Shown here piece after piece: positions 36,371 to 45,434 of a stretch of DNA of 52,902 nt. The stretch lies in NCBI RefSeq assembly GCF_024808875.1, contig NZ_JANUCT010000019.1:1-52902 (forward strand). Direction: 5' to 3'. Numbering within the stretch: the stretch's first letter is position 1; each line of letters opens with the position of its first letter. Under the pieces are notes generated by a model, which worked only from the letters and a program-made list of their open reading frames with translations, was not told the DNA's origin and did not search any database. The position numbers were made by a program, and so were the translations under genes. The stretch comes from Methylohalomonas lacus. Its GTDB lineage: Bacteria > Pseudomonadota > Gammaproteobacteria > Methylohalomonadales > Methylohalomonadaceae.

Positions 36371-37651
36371 ATGATGAAGTTTAAACAGTTAATCTTATTC
36401 GTTTTACTGCTGAGTCCCCTGGCCGCCGCCCAGGCCGGGACGCCGCTGGATCGCATCGTCGCGGTCGTTAATGACGACGTCGTTCTGCAGAGCGAGCTGG
36501 AAGATGCGGCGCGTACCGCGGCCGGCCGCATACAGCAGCAGGGCGGCCAAATGCCGCCGCGCGACGTACTCGAGGAACAGGTGCTGGAACAGCTGGTGGT
36601 CAACAAGCTGCAGCTGCAGGCGGCGGAAAACACCGGCATCCGTATTGACGACGAGAACCTTAACCGCGCCATCAACGAGATTGCGGCCAGAAACAACCTG
36701 TCGCTGGCGGAATTTCGCCGAGTACTCGAACAGGATGGCTACGACTATGAGAATTTCCGCCAGAAGATCCGCGACGAGATGATCATCGCGCGCCTGCGCC
36801 AGCGCCAGGTGGAAAACCGCATCAACGTCACCGACGTGGAAATCGACAACTATCTCGCCAACCGCGAATTGCAGGGCAGTGGCGAGCGTCAGTATCGCCT
36901 GTCGCATATCCTCATCTCGCTGCCGCAGGACGCCTCGGCCGACGAGCGCGAGCAACGCCGGATGATTGCGGAAAAAGTGCTGGAAGACCTGGAAGCCGGG
37001 CGTGACTTCGCCGATCTCGCCCGCGAGCTGTCCGACGGCCAGCAGGCCGACGACGGCGGCGACCTCGGCTGGCGCAAGCTGAACGAACTGCCGTCGCTGT
37101 TCAGTGACAAGGCGCGGCGCATGGATGAAGGCGAGGTCAGCGACGTTATTGAAAACGAGAGCGGCTTTCACATTTTCCAGCTGACCGACACGCGCAGCGC
37201 CGACACCCACATGGTCACCCAGACCAAGGCACGGCATATCCTGATGAAGCCGGACGAGCTGAATAGCGAAGCGGATGTTCGCACCCGGCTCGAGCAGCTG
37301 CGCCAGCGCATCGTCAACGGCACCGACTTCAGCGAACTGGCGCGGGCACACTCGGCTGATACGGCCAGCGCCGCCCAGGGCGGTGAACTCGGCTGGATTG
37401 GACCGGGCGATCTGGTACCGGAGTTCGAGCAGGTCATGGACCAGCTTGAGCCCGGCGAAGTCAGCCAACCGTTCCAGACCAACTTCGGCTGGCATATCGT
37501 CGAGGTTCTCGACCGCCGCGAGAAGGACAGCACCCGCGAAAACCGCCGCTCTGAGGCGCGCGCCGCCATCCGCGAGCGCAAGAGCGAGGAGGCACTGCAG
37601 AGCTGGCTGCAGGAAATGCGCGAGGAAGCCTATGTCGATTTGCGGCTGTAG
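36371..37651 (+). CDS. surA: Periplasmic chaperone/peptidyl-prolyl isomerase SurA
   Basis: This 426-residue protein has a signal peptide (1-23, cut after AAAQA), an N-terminal chaperone domain and two parvulin domains (about 175-280 and 285-385). Both contain the family RHILM/LSHIL and GGDLGW/GGELGWI motifs. It folds outer-membrane proteins, including LptD, its operon neighbour. The length matches E. coli SurA. Confidence 0.97.
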   Translation: MMKFKQLILFVLLLSPLAAAQAGTPLDRIVAVVNDDVVLQSELEDAARTAAGRIQQQGGQMPPRDVLEEQVLEQLVVNKLQLQAAENTGIRIDDENLNRAINEIAARNNLSLAEFRRVLEQDGYDYENFRQKIRDEMIIARLRQRQVENRINVTDVEIDNYLANRELQGSGERQYRLSHILISLPQDASADEREQRRMIAEKVLEDLEAGRDFADLARELSDGQQADDGGDLGWRKLNELPSLFSDKARRMDEGEVSDVIENESGFHIFQLTDTRSADTHMVTQTKARHILMKPDELNSEADVRTRLEQLRQRIVNGTDFSELARAHSADTASAAQGGELGWIGPGDLVPEFEQVMDQLEPGEVSQPFQTNFGWHIVEVLDRREKDSTRENRRSEARAAIRERKSEEALQSWLQEMREEAYVDLRL

Positions 37652-37669
37652 CTGCTGCCTGCCGCATCA

Positions 37670-38668
37670 ATGACTGAACCGGCGCAGCAGTCACGGCTGG
37701 CGCTGACACCGGGGGAACCGGCCGGCATCGGTCCGGATCTGGTCATCGAACTGGCGGCCGACGGTCGCCTGCCGGATAACGTGGTCGTCGTGGCCGATCC
37801 GGAACTGCTGGCGCAACGTGCCCGGGCACTCGGCCGCCGGGTTTCGTTCAGCGACCACAACGCCCCGCCGCCGTCAGCCGACGGCTCGATCTGCATATCC
37901 CCGGTACCACTGCAGGCACCGGCCCACTGCGGCCAGCTCGATCCGGCCAATGCCGGCTATGTACTGGCCACACTGGACACTGCCAGCGAGGGCTGCCTCG
38001 ACGGGCGTTTCACCGGCATGGTGACCGGCCCGGTCAACAAGGCGATCATCAACGAGGCCGGCATCCGCTTCAGCGGCCATACTGAATACCTCGCCCAGCG
38101 TTGCCACGTCGAGCGCACCGTCATGCTGTTGACCGACGGCAATCTGCGCGTCGCCCTGGCCACCACACACCTGCCGCTGCGTGCCGTGGCCGATGCCATC
38201 GATACCGACTGCCTTGAGACCACGCTGCGGATCCTGCATGACGACCTGCAGCGGCACTTCGGCCTGGCGCAGCCGCGCATCCTGGTGCTCGGCCTCAACC
38301 CGCACGCCGGCGAGAGCGGCCATCTCGGCCGCGAGGAAATCGACATCATCGCCCCCGTGGTCAACCGGCTTGCGGCGCATGGCTGGTCGCTGCACGGCCC
38401 GGTGCCGGCCGACACCGCGTTCACCGCCGACATGCGCCAACGCTACGACGCGGTGCTGGCGATGTATCACGACCAAGGCCTGCCGGTACTCAAGGCCGGC
38501 GGTTTCGGCCATACCGTGAACGTCACGCTCGGCCTGCCGATCATCCGCACCTCGGTCGACCACGGCACGGCCCTGGATCTGGCCGGCAGCGGCCGTGCCG
38601 ACAGCGGCAGCCTGCTGTGCGCCATCGAAACCGCACAGGCCATGGCGGCGCGCGCGCGGCTGTCATGA
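37670..38668 (+). CDS. pdxA: 4-hydroxythreonine-4-phosphate dehydrogenase
   Basis: This 332-residue enzyme works in pyridoxal 5'-phosphate synthesis. Family motifs include TPGEPAGIGPDL, GPVNKAIINEAG, FSGHTEYLA and the metal-binding HDQGLPVLK. It starts 18 bases after surA and overlaps rsmA by four bases (ATGA). Confidence 0.97.
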   Translation: MTEPAQQSRLALTPGEPAGIGPDLVIELAADGRLPDNVVVVADPELLAQRARALGRRVSFSDHNAPPPSADGSICISPVPLQAPAHCGQLDPANAGYVLATLDTASEGCLDGRFTGMVTGPVNKAIINEAGIRFSGHTEYLAQRCHVERTVMLLTDGNLRVALATTHLPLRAVADAIDTDCLETTLRILHDDLQRHFGLAQPRILVLGLNPHAGESGHLGREEIDIIAPVVNRLAAHGWSLHGPVPADTAFTADMRQRYDAVLAMYHDQGLPVLKAGGFGHTVNVTLGLPIIRTSVDHGTALDLAGSGRADSGSLLCAIETAQAMAARARLS

Positions 38669-39468
38669 GCGCAACCGGCCGCCCGCGCGCGCGGAAACGC
38701 TTCGGCCAGCATTTCCTGCACGATCGCCGGGTCGTCGAGCGCATTATTGCGCACTTCGATCCCCGACCGGGCGAGCGCATTGTCGAGATCGGCCCGGGCC
38801 ACGGTGCCCTGACCGGCGCCCTGCTCGACGCCTGTGGCCGGCTCGATGCCATCGAACTGGACCGCGACCTGGTCAGCGCTCTGCCGGGACGCTACCTCGA
38901 TCACGGCGAACTGGTCGTCCATAGTGCCGATGCCGTGGATTTCGATTTCCGCCAGCTGGCCGTCCGCGGTACGGCGCTGCGCATCATCGGCAATCTGCCT
39001 TACAACATTTCAACGCCGCTGATTTTTCACCTGCTGGAACAGCGATCGGTCATCAACGATATGCTGTTCATGCTGCAGCGGGAAGTTGTCGAACGCATGA
39101 CCGCCGGCGCCGGCAATAAAACCTACGGCCGACTCTCGGTCATGGTGCAATTCGCCTGCGAGGTCGAGAACCTGTTCACCGTCCGGCCCGGCGCCTTTCA
39201 GCCACCGCCGAAGGTCGATTCCGCCATCGTCCACCTGCACCCGCGCCGGCAGTTACTGCATGAAGTCGACCCGGCCGATCTGGCGCAGGTGGTGAAACAG
39301 GCCTTCGCCCAGCGCCGCAAGACCCTCAGAAACACGTTGCGCGACCTGCTGCCGGCGGCGGCGATCGAAGCAGCCGGCATCGACCCCGCGCAGCGCGCCG
39401 AGCAACTCGGCCTGGACCAGTTTGCGGCGCTGGCCAATGCCTTGACCGCCCGAAAAAGTACGTTCTAG
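38665..39468 (+). CDS. rsmA: 16S rRNA dimethyladenosine methyltransferase
   Basis: This 267-residue enzyme dimethylates A1518 and A1519 of 16S rRNA. Signatures are KRFGQHFLHD, the SAM-binding VEIGPGHGALTGAL and the catalytic NLPYNIS. I choose ATG 38665 because it overlaps the pdxA stop in the usual ATGA arrangement; the longer frame to 38617 is unsupported. Next come a DnaA-box-like sequence and a convergent aroE. Confidence 0.97.
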   Translation: MSATGRPRARKRFGQHFLHDRRVVERIIAHFDPRPGERIVEIGPGHGALTGALLDACGRLDAIELDRDLVSALPGRYLDHGELVVHSADAVDFDFRQLAVRGTALRIIGNLPYNISTPLIFHLLEQRSVINDMLFMLQREVVERMTAGAGNKTYGRLSVMVQFACEVENLFTVRPGAFQPPPKVDSAIVHLHPRRQLLHEVDPADLAQVVKQAFAQRRKTLRNTLRDLLPAAAIEAAGIDPAQRAEQLGLDQFAALANALTARKSTF

Positions 39469-39688
39469 CCTGTGGATAAGTCCGTGGACAGAATTCCTCT
39501 CAAGGCGGCATACGAGCCTGGCAGGGTCTGCCAACGGCCGGGCCGGACTTCATAACTTATTTAAAAATCAATTAGATGATAGAAACAATCAAGGACTTAA
39601 CGGGTGCGGTCGTCAATTAGATAGAGTCCATTTCATTGTGCATAATTGGCGCCATCGCTCCCGAAGCCGCGCTGCCGGGCGGCACCCG
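39469..39688. other. AT-rich convergent spacer with a DnaA-box match
   Basis: TGTGGATAA at 39471-39479 (TTATCCACA on the other strand) matches the consensus DnaA box and begins three bases after the rsmA stop. A weaker GTGGACA follows. The bases 39550-39620 are far more AT-rich than the surroundings and repeat TCAATTAGAT twice. I see no gene or terminator. Confidence 0.5.
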
Positions 39689-40540
39689 TCAGCCCCGCAG
39701 CTGTGCAATCACGGGGCGGCTGTCCGGACGCACGCCGCGCCACAGCGCAAAAGCCTCGGCGGCCTGTTCCACCAGCATGCCCAAGCCATCGGCGCTGGCC
39801 GCGGCGCCATGCTGTTCGGCCCAGCGCATGAAGCAGGTCGGTTCATGCTGATACATCATGTCGTAGACAAAGCCGCCCGGCGCCAGTACCCGTTCCGGCA
39901 GAGCCGGTAGCTGGCCCTGCAGGCTCAGCGAAGTGCCGTTAATGATCAGCGGAAACGCGCGCTCGCCGAGTTCCGCATAGGCGAGCGCCTGAATGCGGCC
40001 GCGATCGGCAAAGCGCGCGGCAATCTGCCGGGCCTTGTCGAGACTGCGATTGGCAATCGTGATACTGGCGGGCCGGGCGTCAAACAGCGAATCGATGATA
40101 CCCGCGACCGCGCCGCCGGCACCGGCAATGAGGATGTCCCGATCAGCGAGTTCGACGCCCTGGTTGTCGCGCAGGTCGCGTAGCAGGCCGATGCCGTCAG
40201 TGTTGTCGCCGTCGAACAGGCCAGCATCGCTACAGCTCAAGGTATTTACGGCGCCGGCACGTTCGGCACGGGCACTGCGTCGATCACACAATGCCCACGC
40301 CTCATGCTTGAACGGCAGGGTGATATTCGCGCCGCGCAGACCCTGATCGCGTAGCGCCCGCACGCTGTCGGCGAAGGCGTCCGTCTCGACCAGCACGGCC
40401 TGGTAGTCTATGGCCTCGCCGGTCTGTTCGGCAAACGCGCGGTGGATCTGTGGTGACAGACTGTGGCTGACCGGGTTGCCGATGACGCAATAGTGATCGA
40501 CGTCAGGGTGTAATAGCAGCTGTGGTAACGCGTGTGGCAT
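39689..40540 (-). CDS. aroE: Shikimate dehydrogenase
   Basis: This 283-residue enzyme reduces 3-dehydroshikimate in aromatic amino acid synthesis. Motifs are VIGNPVSHSLSPQIH, the catalytic lysine in NITLPFKHEA, DNTDGIG, and the NADP-binding AGAGGAVAGI. It starts 12 bases after the cyclic-nucleotide/rhodanese gene in the same direction. Upstream of rsmA-type clusters it is more often elsewhere, so the position is local. Confidence 0.96.
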   Translation of the reverse strand: MPHALPQLLLHPDVDHYCVIGNPVSHSLSPQIHRAFAEQTGEAIDYQAVLVETDAFADSVRALRDQGLRGANITLPFKHEAWALCDRRSARAERAGAVNTLSCSDAGLFDGDNTDGIGLLRDLRDNQGVELADRDILIAGAGGAVAGIIDSLFDARPASITIANRSLDKARQIAARFADRGRIQALAYAELGERAFPLIINGTSLSLQGQLPALPERVLAPGGFVYDMMYQHEPTCFMRWAEQHGAAASADGLGMLVEQAAEAFALWRGVRPDSRPVIAQLRG

Positions 40541-40552
40541 GGCCCGCCGCGC

Positions 40553-41611
40553 TCAACCGGCGCTATCGGACTCGACCAGACCGCCCTGCAGGCAATAGGC
40601 CTGTAAACCGCGCTCGCTGAGCAGGAAGGCCGCGGCGGAACTGCGCCGGCCAGTGTCACAATAAGCAATGTAGGTTTTGCCGGGATCGAGATTGTCGACC
40701 TTCAGGCGCAGCATGAACAGCGGGATATTCAGACTGTTCTCGAGGCCGTTGTTCTGGTATTCGCTTTCCAGACGTACATCCATCATAACGGCCCCCTGCC
40801 GAACCATTTCCTCGGCCTGCTGACGGCTGACCCAGCTGAGCATGGGTGCTTTCAACAGCGAATTGAAATCGTCTTTCGACAAACGCATCAGGGTACCATC
40901 CGTGGTCATGACCACATTGGCGTTGCGCTTGGCCTCGGACAGCAGGGCTTCCTCGCCGAACGCGTCACCGTCACCGAGCTGCGCCAGGGTCAGCTCGCTG
41001 CCTGTCTTGGAAGTCCGGGTCACCTTGCACTTGCCGCTTTTTATAATGTAATAGCAGTCGCCTTCCTCACCCTGTCGAATGACGCTCTCGCCGGCACGCA
41101 CCGGCACTTCCTGCATGCGCATGAACATCGCCTGAATATTGGCCGGCGGCACCTGTAAAAATGCCTTGGACTGCAGGATACGGGTCATCCAGTCCGCGCT
41201 GTCGTCTTCTTCCTCGTCATCACTGTCGGAAATCTCGTCGACCTCGATGCCGGACAATTGGTCCCAGGTCAGCAGAATATCGAGCAAATCGCCGTCGAGC
41301 CGGGCGATCTGGCAGGCTGTTGCGGCCACCGCGGTCTCGTTGCGCGGCTGATGGTTGGCAAGCGGGTGGCGTGCCTCATCGCTGCCGGCGGCGACACGGC
41401 GCTTGCCACCCTGCGCATCAGTCAGTTCGACTTCGCCATCGAGCACGTAAGCATTGGTTTTATCGCGATCGCCCTGCTTGAAGATAACCTGGCCGGCAGC
41501 CACCTCTTCCTGAAAGGCCTTGGCCGCCAGTTCTTCGAAATTCTCCCCGTTGAGGGCGCTGGCCGGCACCAGCTTTTTTAACAAAGCTTTATCGACTGGC
41601 TTTTTTGACAT
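40553..41611 (-). CDS. Double cyclic-nucleotide-binding domain protein fused to rhodanese
   Basis: I start at ATG 41611 (352 residues), with AGAGA upstream; a TTG at 41617 is also in frame. A degenerate cNMP domain (about 20-115) is followed by a strongly acidic linker (EISDSDDEEEDDSADW), a better-conserved cNMP domain (about 140-250, GDAFGEEALLSEAKRNAN) and a rhodanese domain (255-345). The rhodanese active-site cysteine is in YCDTGRRSS. No DNA-binding helix is present, so it is not a CRP-type regulator. It may couple cyclic-nucleotide sensing to sulfur transfer. It probably shares a transcript with aroE. Confidence 0.85.
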   Translation of the reverse strand: MSKKPVDKALLKKLVPASALNGENFEELAAKAFQEEVAAGQVIFKQGDRDKTNAYVLDGEVELTDAQGGKRRVAAGSDEARHPLANHQPRNETAVAATACQIARLDGDLLDILLTWDQLSGIEVDEISDSDDEEEDDSADWMTRILQSKAFLQVPPANIQAMFMRMQEVPVRAGESVIRQGEEGDCYYIIKSGKCKVTRTSKTGSELTLAQLGDGDAFGEEALLSEAKRNANVVMTTDGTLMRLSKDDFNSLLKAPMLSWVSRQQAEEMVRQGAVMMDVRLESEYQNNGLENSLNIPLFMLRLKVDNLDPGKTYIAYCDTGRRSSAAAFLLSERGLQAYCLQGGLVESDSAG

Positions 41612-41828
41612 GATCAATCTCTTTCAACTGCGATACAGGAAGGTCATCCGTCGCTACCCTGCCCCTGTGGGACGACGTTTGTGGCTGGTAGTTGATTGTA
41701 TGCCGTAGCACACCGATACCACAAATCATTACAGACATTCAGTGAGAGAATCCAACTGCCAGTCTGTAAGCTGCCAGACGTGCACAGCCTGCCCGAACTA
41801 TGACTCCCGCCGGACATTCAAACCGGGC

Positions 41829-42224
<396 letters not shown>

Positions 42225-42287
42225 TTACTTTGCCCGTGGATTGTAGTCGCCTTTGTGGCCGGCTGGAACCACCCGACCCATGGACAT

Positions 42288-42318
42288 AAAAAAAGGCGCC
42301 CCCGCTGACGGGGACGCC
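42288..42318 (-). terminator. Terminator after amtB
   Basis: A hairpin (GGCG and CCCCG paired with CGGGG and CGCC, loop CTGA) is followed on the minus strand by seven U. It lies between the amtB stop and the next PII gene. Confidence 0.85.
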
Positions 42319-42342
42319 CTTGTTGTCAGACTTCTGACCGGC

Positions 42343-43602
42343 TTACTTGGAGGCCGGCTGGAAGTCCGGGTAGGCTTCCATACCACACTCGGTGATATCG
42401 AGACCTTCCATTTCTTCCTCTTCGCTGACGCGAATGCCCATGATCGCCTTGATGATGACCCAGAAAATCAGGCTCATGATAAAGACGAAGGCGAAGATGG
42501 AAACGATGCCGATAAGCTGGGCCGACAGCGTCGCCTCACCGTTCGACAGCAACACGGCGAGCACGCCCCAGATACCCGCGGTACCGTGGACCGAAATGGC
42601 ACCGACCGGATCGTCGATCTTCAGCTTGTCGAGACCGATGATGGACAACACCACGATGATACCGCCGATACCGCCGACGATGACCGCCAGTCCCGGGCTC
42701 GGCGACAGCGGATCCGCGGTGATCGCCACCAGACCGGCCAGTGCACCGTTAAGGGCCATGGTCAGGTCGGCCTTGCCATACAGCATCTTGGCAAACATCA
42801 GCGCGACCACGGAGCCACCGGCGGCAGCCAGGTTGGTGTTCACGAACACCATCGCCACGTTATTGGCCGAGGAGACATCGGAGACCACCAGCTCGGAACC
42901 ACCATTAAAGCCGAACCAGCCCATCCACAGGATGAAGGTACCCAGAGTCGCCAGCGGCAGGTTGGCACCCGGCAGGGCATTGATCTTGCCATCGGCGCCA
43001 TACTTGCCCTTGCGCGGGCCCAGCACGATAACCGCGGCCAGGGCTGCCACTGCACCGGTCATGTGGACGATACCGGAACCGGCATAGTCGGAATAACCGA
43101 GCTCGCTCAGGAAACCGCCACCCCAGCTCCAGTAGGCCTGCAGCGGGTAGATGAAGGCGGTCATGACTACCGCAAACAGCAGGAACGACCACAGCTTCAT
43201 GCGTTCGGCCACAGCACCGGAGACGATCGACATCGCCGCCGCTGCAAACACGACCTGGAACATGAAGTCGGACAGGTTGGAGTAATAAATGTCGCCATCG
43301 CTGGCCAGCACGTCCTCAACGGTGTTGTCGCCACCGAGGAAGAAGCTGACGCCGGACCAGAACGAGTTGACACCCTCGCCCGGGTACATGACGTTGTAGC
43401 CCATGAACATGTACACGATACTGGCAACCGAATACAGCGCGATATTCTTGGTCAGAATTTCGGTTGTGTTTTTCGAGCGCACCAGACCTGATTCCAGCAT
43501 GGCGAAGCCGGCGGCCATCCACATGACCAGGGCCGCGCACATCAGGAAATAGAACGTGTCCAGCGCGTACTGAACTTCGATAATTGAGTTGACTGCGTCC
43601 AC
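42343..43602 (-). CDS. amtB: Ammonium transporter
   Basis: This 419-residue Amt/Rh-family channel has about 11 membrane helices and conducts ammonium across the inner membrane. The pore histidines are visible in GIVHMTGAVAAL and ISVHGTAGIWG. The start is GTG with GGGAGG nine bases before it. There is no signal peptide, unlike E. coli AmtB. It lies in the run TorF porin-PII-amtB-PII, all leftward, with a terminator after it. PII from either flank could block the pore when nitrogen is plentiful. Confidence 0.97.
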   Translation of the reverse strand: MDAVNSIIEVQYALDTFYFLMCAALVMWMAAGFAMLESGLVRSKNTTEILTKNIALYSVASIVYMFMGYNVMYPGEGVNSFWSGVSFFLGGDNTVEDVLASDGDIYYSNLSDFMFQVVFAAAAMSIVSGAVAERMKLWSFLLFAVVMTAFIYPLQAYWSWGGGFLSELGYSDYAGSGIVHMTGAVAALAAVIVLGPRKGKYGADGKINALPGANLPLATLGTFILWMGWFGFNGGSELVVSDVSSANNVAMVFVNTNLAAAGGSVVALMFAKMLYGKADLTMALNGALAGLVAITADPLSPSPGLAVIVGGIGGIIVVLSIIGLDKLKIDDPVGAISVHGTAGIWGVLAVLLSNGEATLSAQLIGIVSIFAFVFIMSLIFWVIIKAIMGIRVSEEEEMEGLDITECGMEAYPDFQPASK

Positions 43603-43666
43603 TGTTAGTTTCCTCCCGGATTTCTAGATTGCAATCGACAGACGTTTGGAGATAAAAGCGCGACAG

Positions 43667-44062
<396 letters not shown>

Positions 44063-44087
44063 TTAACTGTTTCCTTGATGGGTTGGC

Positions 44088-44801
44088 TTAGAAGCTGCTG
44101 GAAACACCCAGAACGAGTCGGCCATCGCAGTCATCCTGGAAGCCGGCACAGAATTCTTCCTCGTCAAAGGTGTCGATCCAGTCCAGGGACACGGAGAACA
44201 TGCCGACATCCTTGGAAAGACCCACGCTATAGGTCGAGTAATTACCGCCATCATCGACGTCCTGGAAGCCGTAACTCGCGCTCAGACCGAAACCATGCGG
44301 TAACGACAGGCCCAGCGACGGGCTGATCCAGTGGGCATCGCCGGTATTACCGAAGAAGTCCGGTGAATAGGCATAATCCACAGCGAACGTCGGCTCATAC
44401 GTACCGGCAAAGGTGTAGCCCAGGCTACCGTAGGCTTCAAAGTACTCGGAGCTGCCCGCACCGCCCGGATAGTCGTAAAACAGGCCGCCGACATCCCAGC
44501 TGATGCCGTTGCCAAATTCACCAGTGGCACCGCCGTAGTAGTCCGCCTCGACGGAACCGTCAAAGGCGATATTGGAGGCCCAGATGCCAGCATACAGATC
44601 GGCAAAACTGCCGGTGTCGTAGGAATAGTCGAAACCACCCTGCACGGCCGGGTTGCCCGACGTCTGCGAGATACCGCGGAACATGTAATCGGTAAATAGA
44701 CCGACATTGGCGCTGAAAGTATGCGGCGACTCGGCCTGGGCGACCATCGGCGTGGACAGGGCCAGCGCACCGGCAACGAGACACTTGGAAGTATTTTTCA
44801 T
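44088..44801 (-). CDS. TorF-family putative porin
   Basis: I start at the ATG giving MKNTSKCLVAG (237 residues), with GAGGGG before it. A signal peptide ends at AQA/ESPHTF. The mature part is aromatic and glycine-rich beta-barrel sequence with SANVGLFTDYMFRGISQTSGNPAVQGG, the entry to the TIGR02001 family, often placed next to glnK-amtB. It probably lets small nitrogen compounds through the outer membrane. The longer open frame to 44918 reads through the promoter and is rejected. Confidence 0.88.
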   Translation of the reverse strand: MKNTSKCLVAGALALSTPMVAQAESPHTFSANVGLFTDYMFRGISQTSGNPAVQGGFDYSYDTGSFADLYAGIWASNIAFDGSVEADYYGGATGEFGNGISWDVGGLFYDYPGGAGSSEYFEAYGSLGYTFAGTYEPTFAVDYAYSPDFFGNTGDAHWISPSLGLSLPHGFGLSASYGFQDVDDGGNYSTYSVGLSKDVGMFSVSLDWIDTFDEEEFCAGFQDDCDGRLVLGVSSSF

Positions 44802-44876
44802 GCTGTTAATCCCCTCTGAAATAGATGTATTGCCATGACCTAAAACCAAGAAACCGTTTCTTGATGCGCTGATACA

Positions 44877-44893
44877 TCGCACGTTCCGTGCCA
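44877..44893 (-). promoter_or_regulatory. Sigma-54 promoter (-24/-12)
   Basis: TGGCACGGAACGTGCGA on the minus strand has GG and GC separated by exactly ten bases. It matches TGGCACG-N4-TTGC except for one base in the -12 box. It lies 76 bp upstream of the porin ATG and 86-150 bp downstream of two NtrC-like sites. Confidence 0.7.
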
Positions 44894-44978
44894 TTTCATG
44901 AAAAGCCTTTTTAATCATTAAGTTAAATTATTTATTCGGTTTTTGTGGCAACTAAACAACGTCGACGACTGGATACAA

Positions 44979-44995
44979 CGCACGTCTTTGGTGCA
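44979..44995. promoter_or_regulatory. NtrC-like enhancer site 1
   Basis: CGCAC-N7-GTGCA fits the GCAC-N7-GTGC core of NtrC sites. It lies upstream of the sigma-54 promoter. Confidence 0.7.
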
Positions 44996-45009
44996 GTAGA
45001 TTTGCGCCA

Positions 45010-45026
45010 TGCACTGTTAACGTGCT
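45010..45026. promoter_or_regulatory. NtrC-like enhancer site 2
   Basis: TGCAC-N7-GTGCT again has a perfect GCAC-N7-GTGC core. Its centre is 31 bp (three helical turns) from site 1, as expected for cooperative NtrC dimers. Confidence 0.7.
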
Positions 45027-45135
45027 CTTTCTGCACCCAATCACGGCAACACCAAAGTCATCGGGAGCGGGCTTGCGGTCTGCATCCGGCGTGTTAGTCT
45101 CACGTCTTTGTAACGGAACGGATGAAAGAGCTGCC

Positions 45136-45390
45136 ATGACAGAGACCAAGCGCCCGTCCATCGACGAACTGATCGAGGGCGTCATGTCGGCACTGCCGGC
45201 CGACATGCGCCAACTGAAAAGCGATTTTGAACAGCAACTGCGCCAGGCCATGCACGCGGCATTCAGCCGCATGGATCTGGTCACGCGGGAAGAATTCGAC
45301 GTCCAGGCGGCACTGCTGGCACGCACCCGTGAGCGGCTGGAAGAGATGATCCGGCGCCTCGACGAACTCGAGCAAAACGACCCGCAATAA
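45136..45390 (+). CDS. ubiK: UbiK-family ubiquinone biosynthesis accessory factor
   Basis: This 84-residue protein begins MTETKRPSIDELIEG; the frame is open upstream but the family starts here. It is an amphipathic helix followed by a coiled coil (LLARTRERLEEMIRRLDELE), typical of UbiK/YqiC (BMFP domain), which assists the ubiquinone-biosynthesis complex. It lies 44 bp before yifB, a common pairing in gammaproteobacteria. Confidence 0.9.
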   Translation: MTETKRPSIDELIEGVMSALPADMRQLKSDFEQQLRQAMHAAFSRMDLVTREEFDVQAALLARTRERLEEMIRRLDELEQNDPQ

Positions 45391-45434
45391 GCCAGCCCGG
45401 TCGCCTGGAAGGCGGCCACAGCGAGGACACAGGG

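Noticed and set aside
42253-43491. 412-codon plus-strand frame across amtB
   Set aside because: The product is a His/Asp/Gln-rich low-complexity sequence produced by reading amtB backwards.
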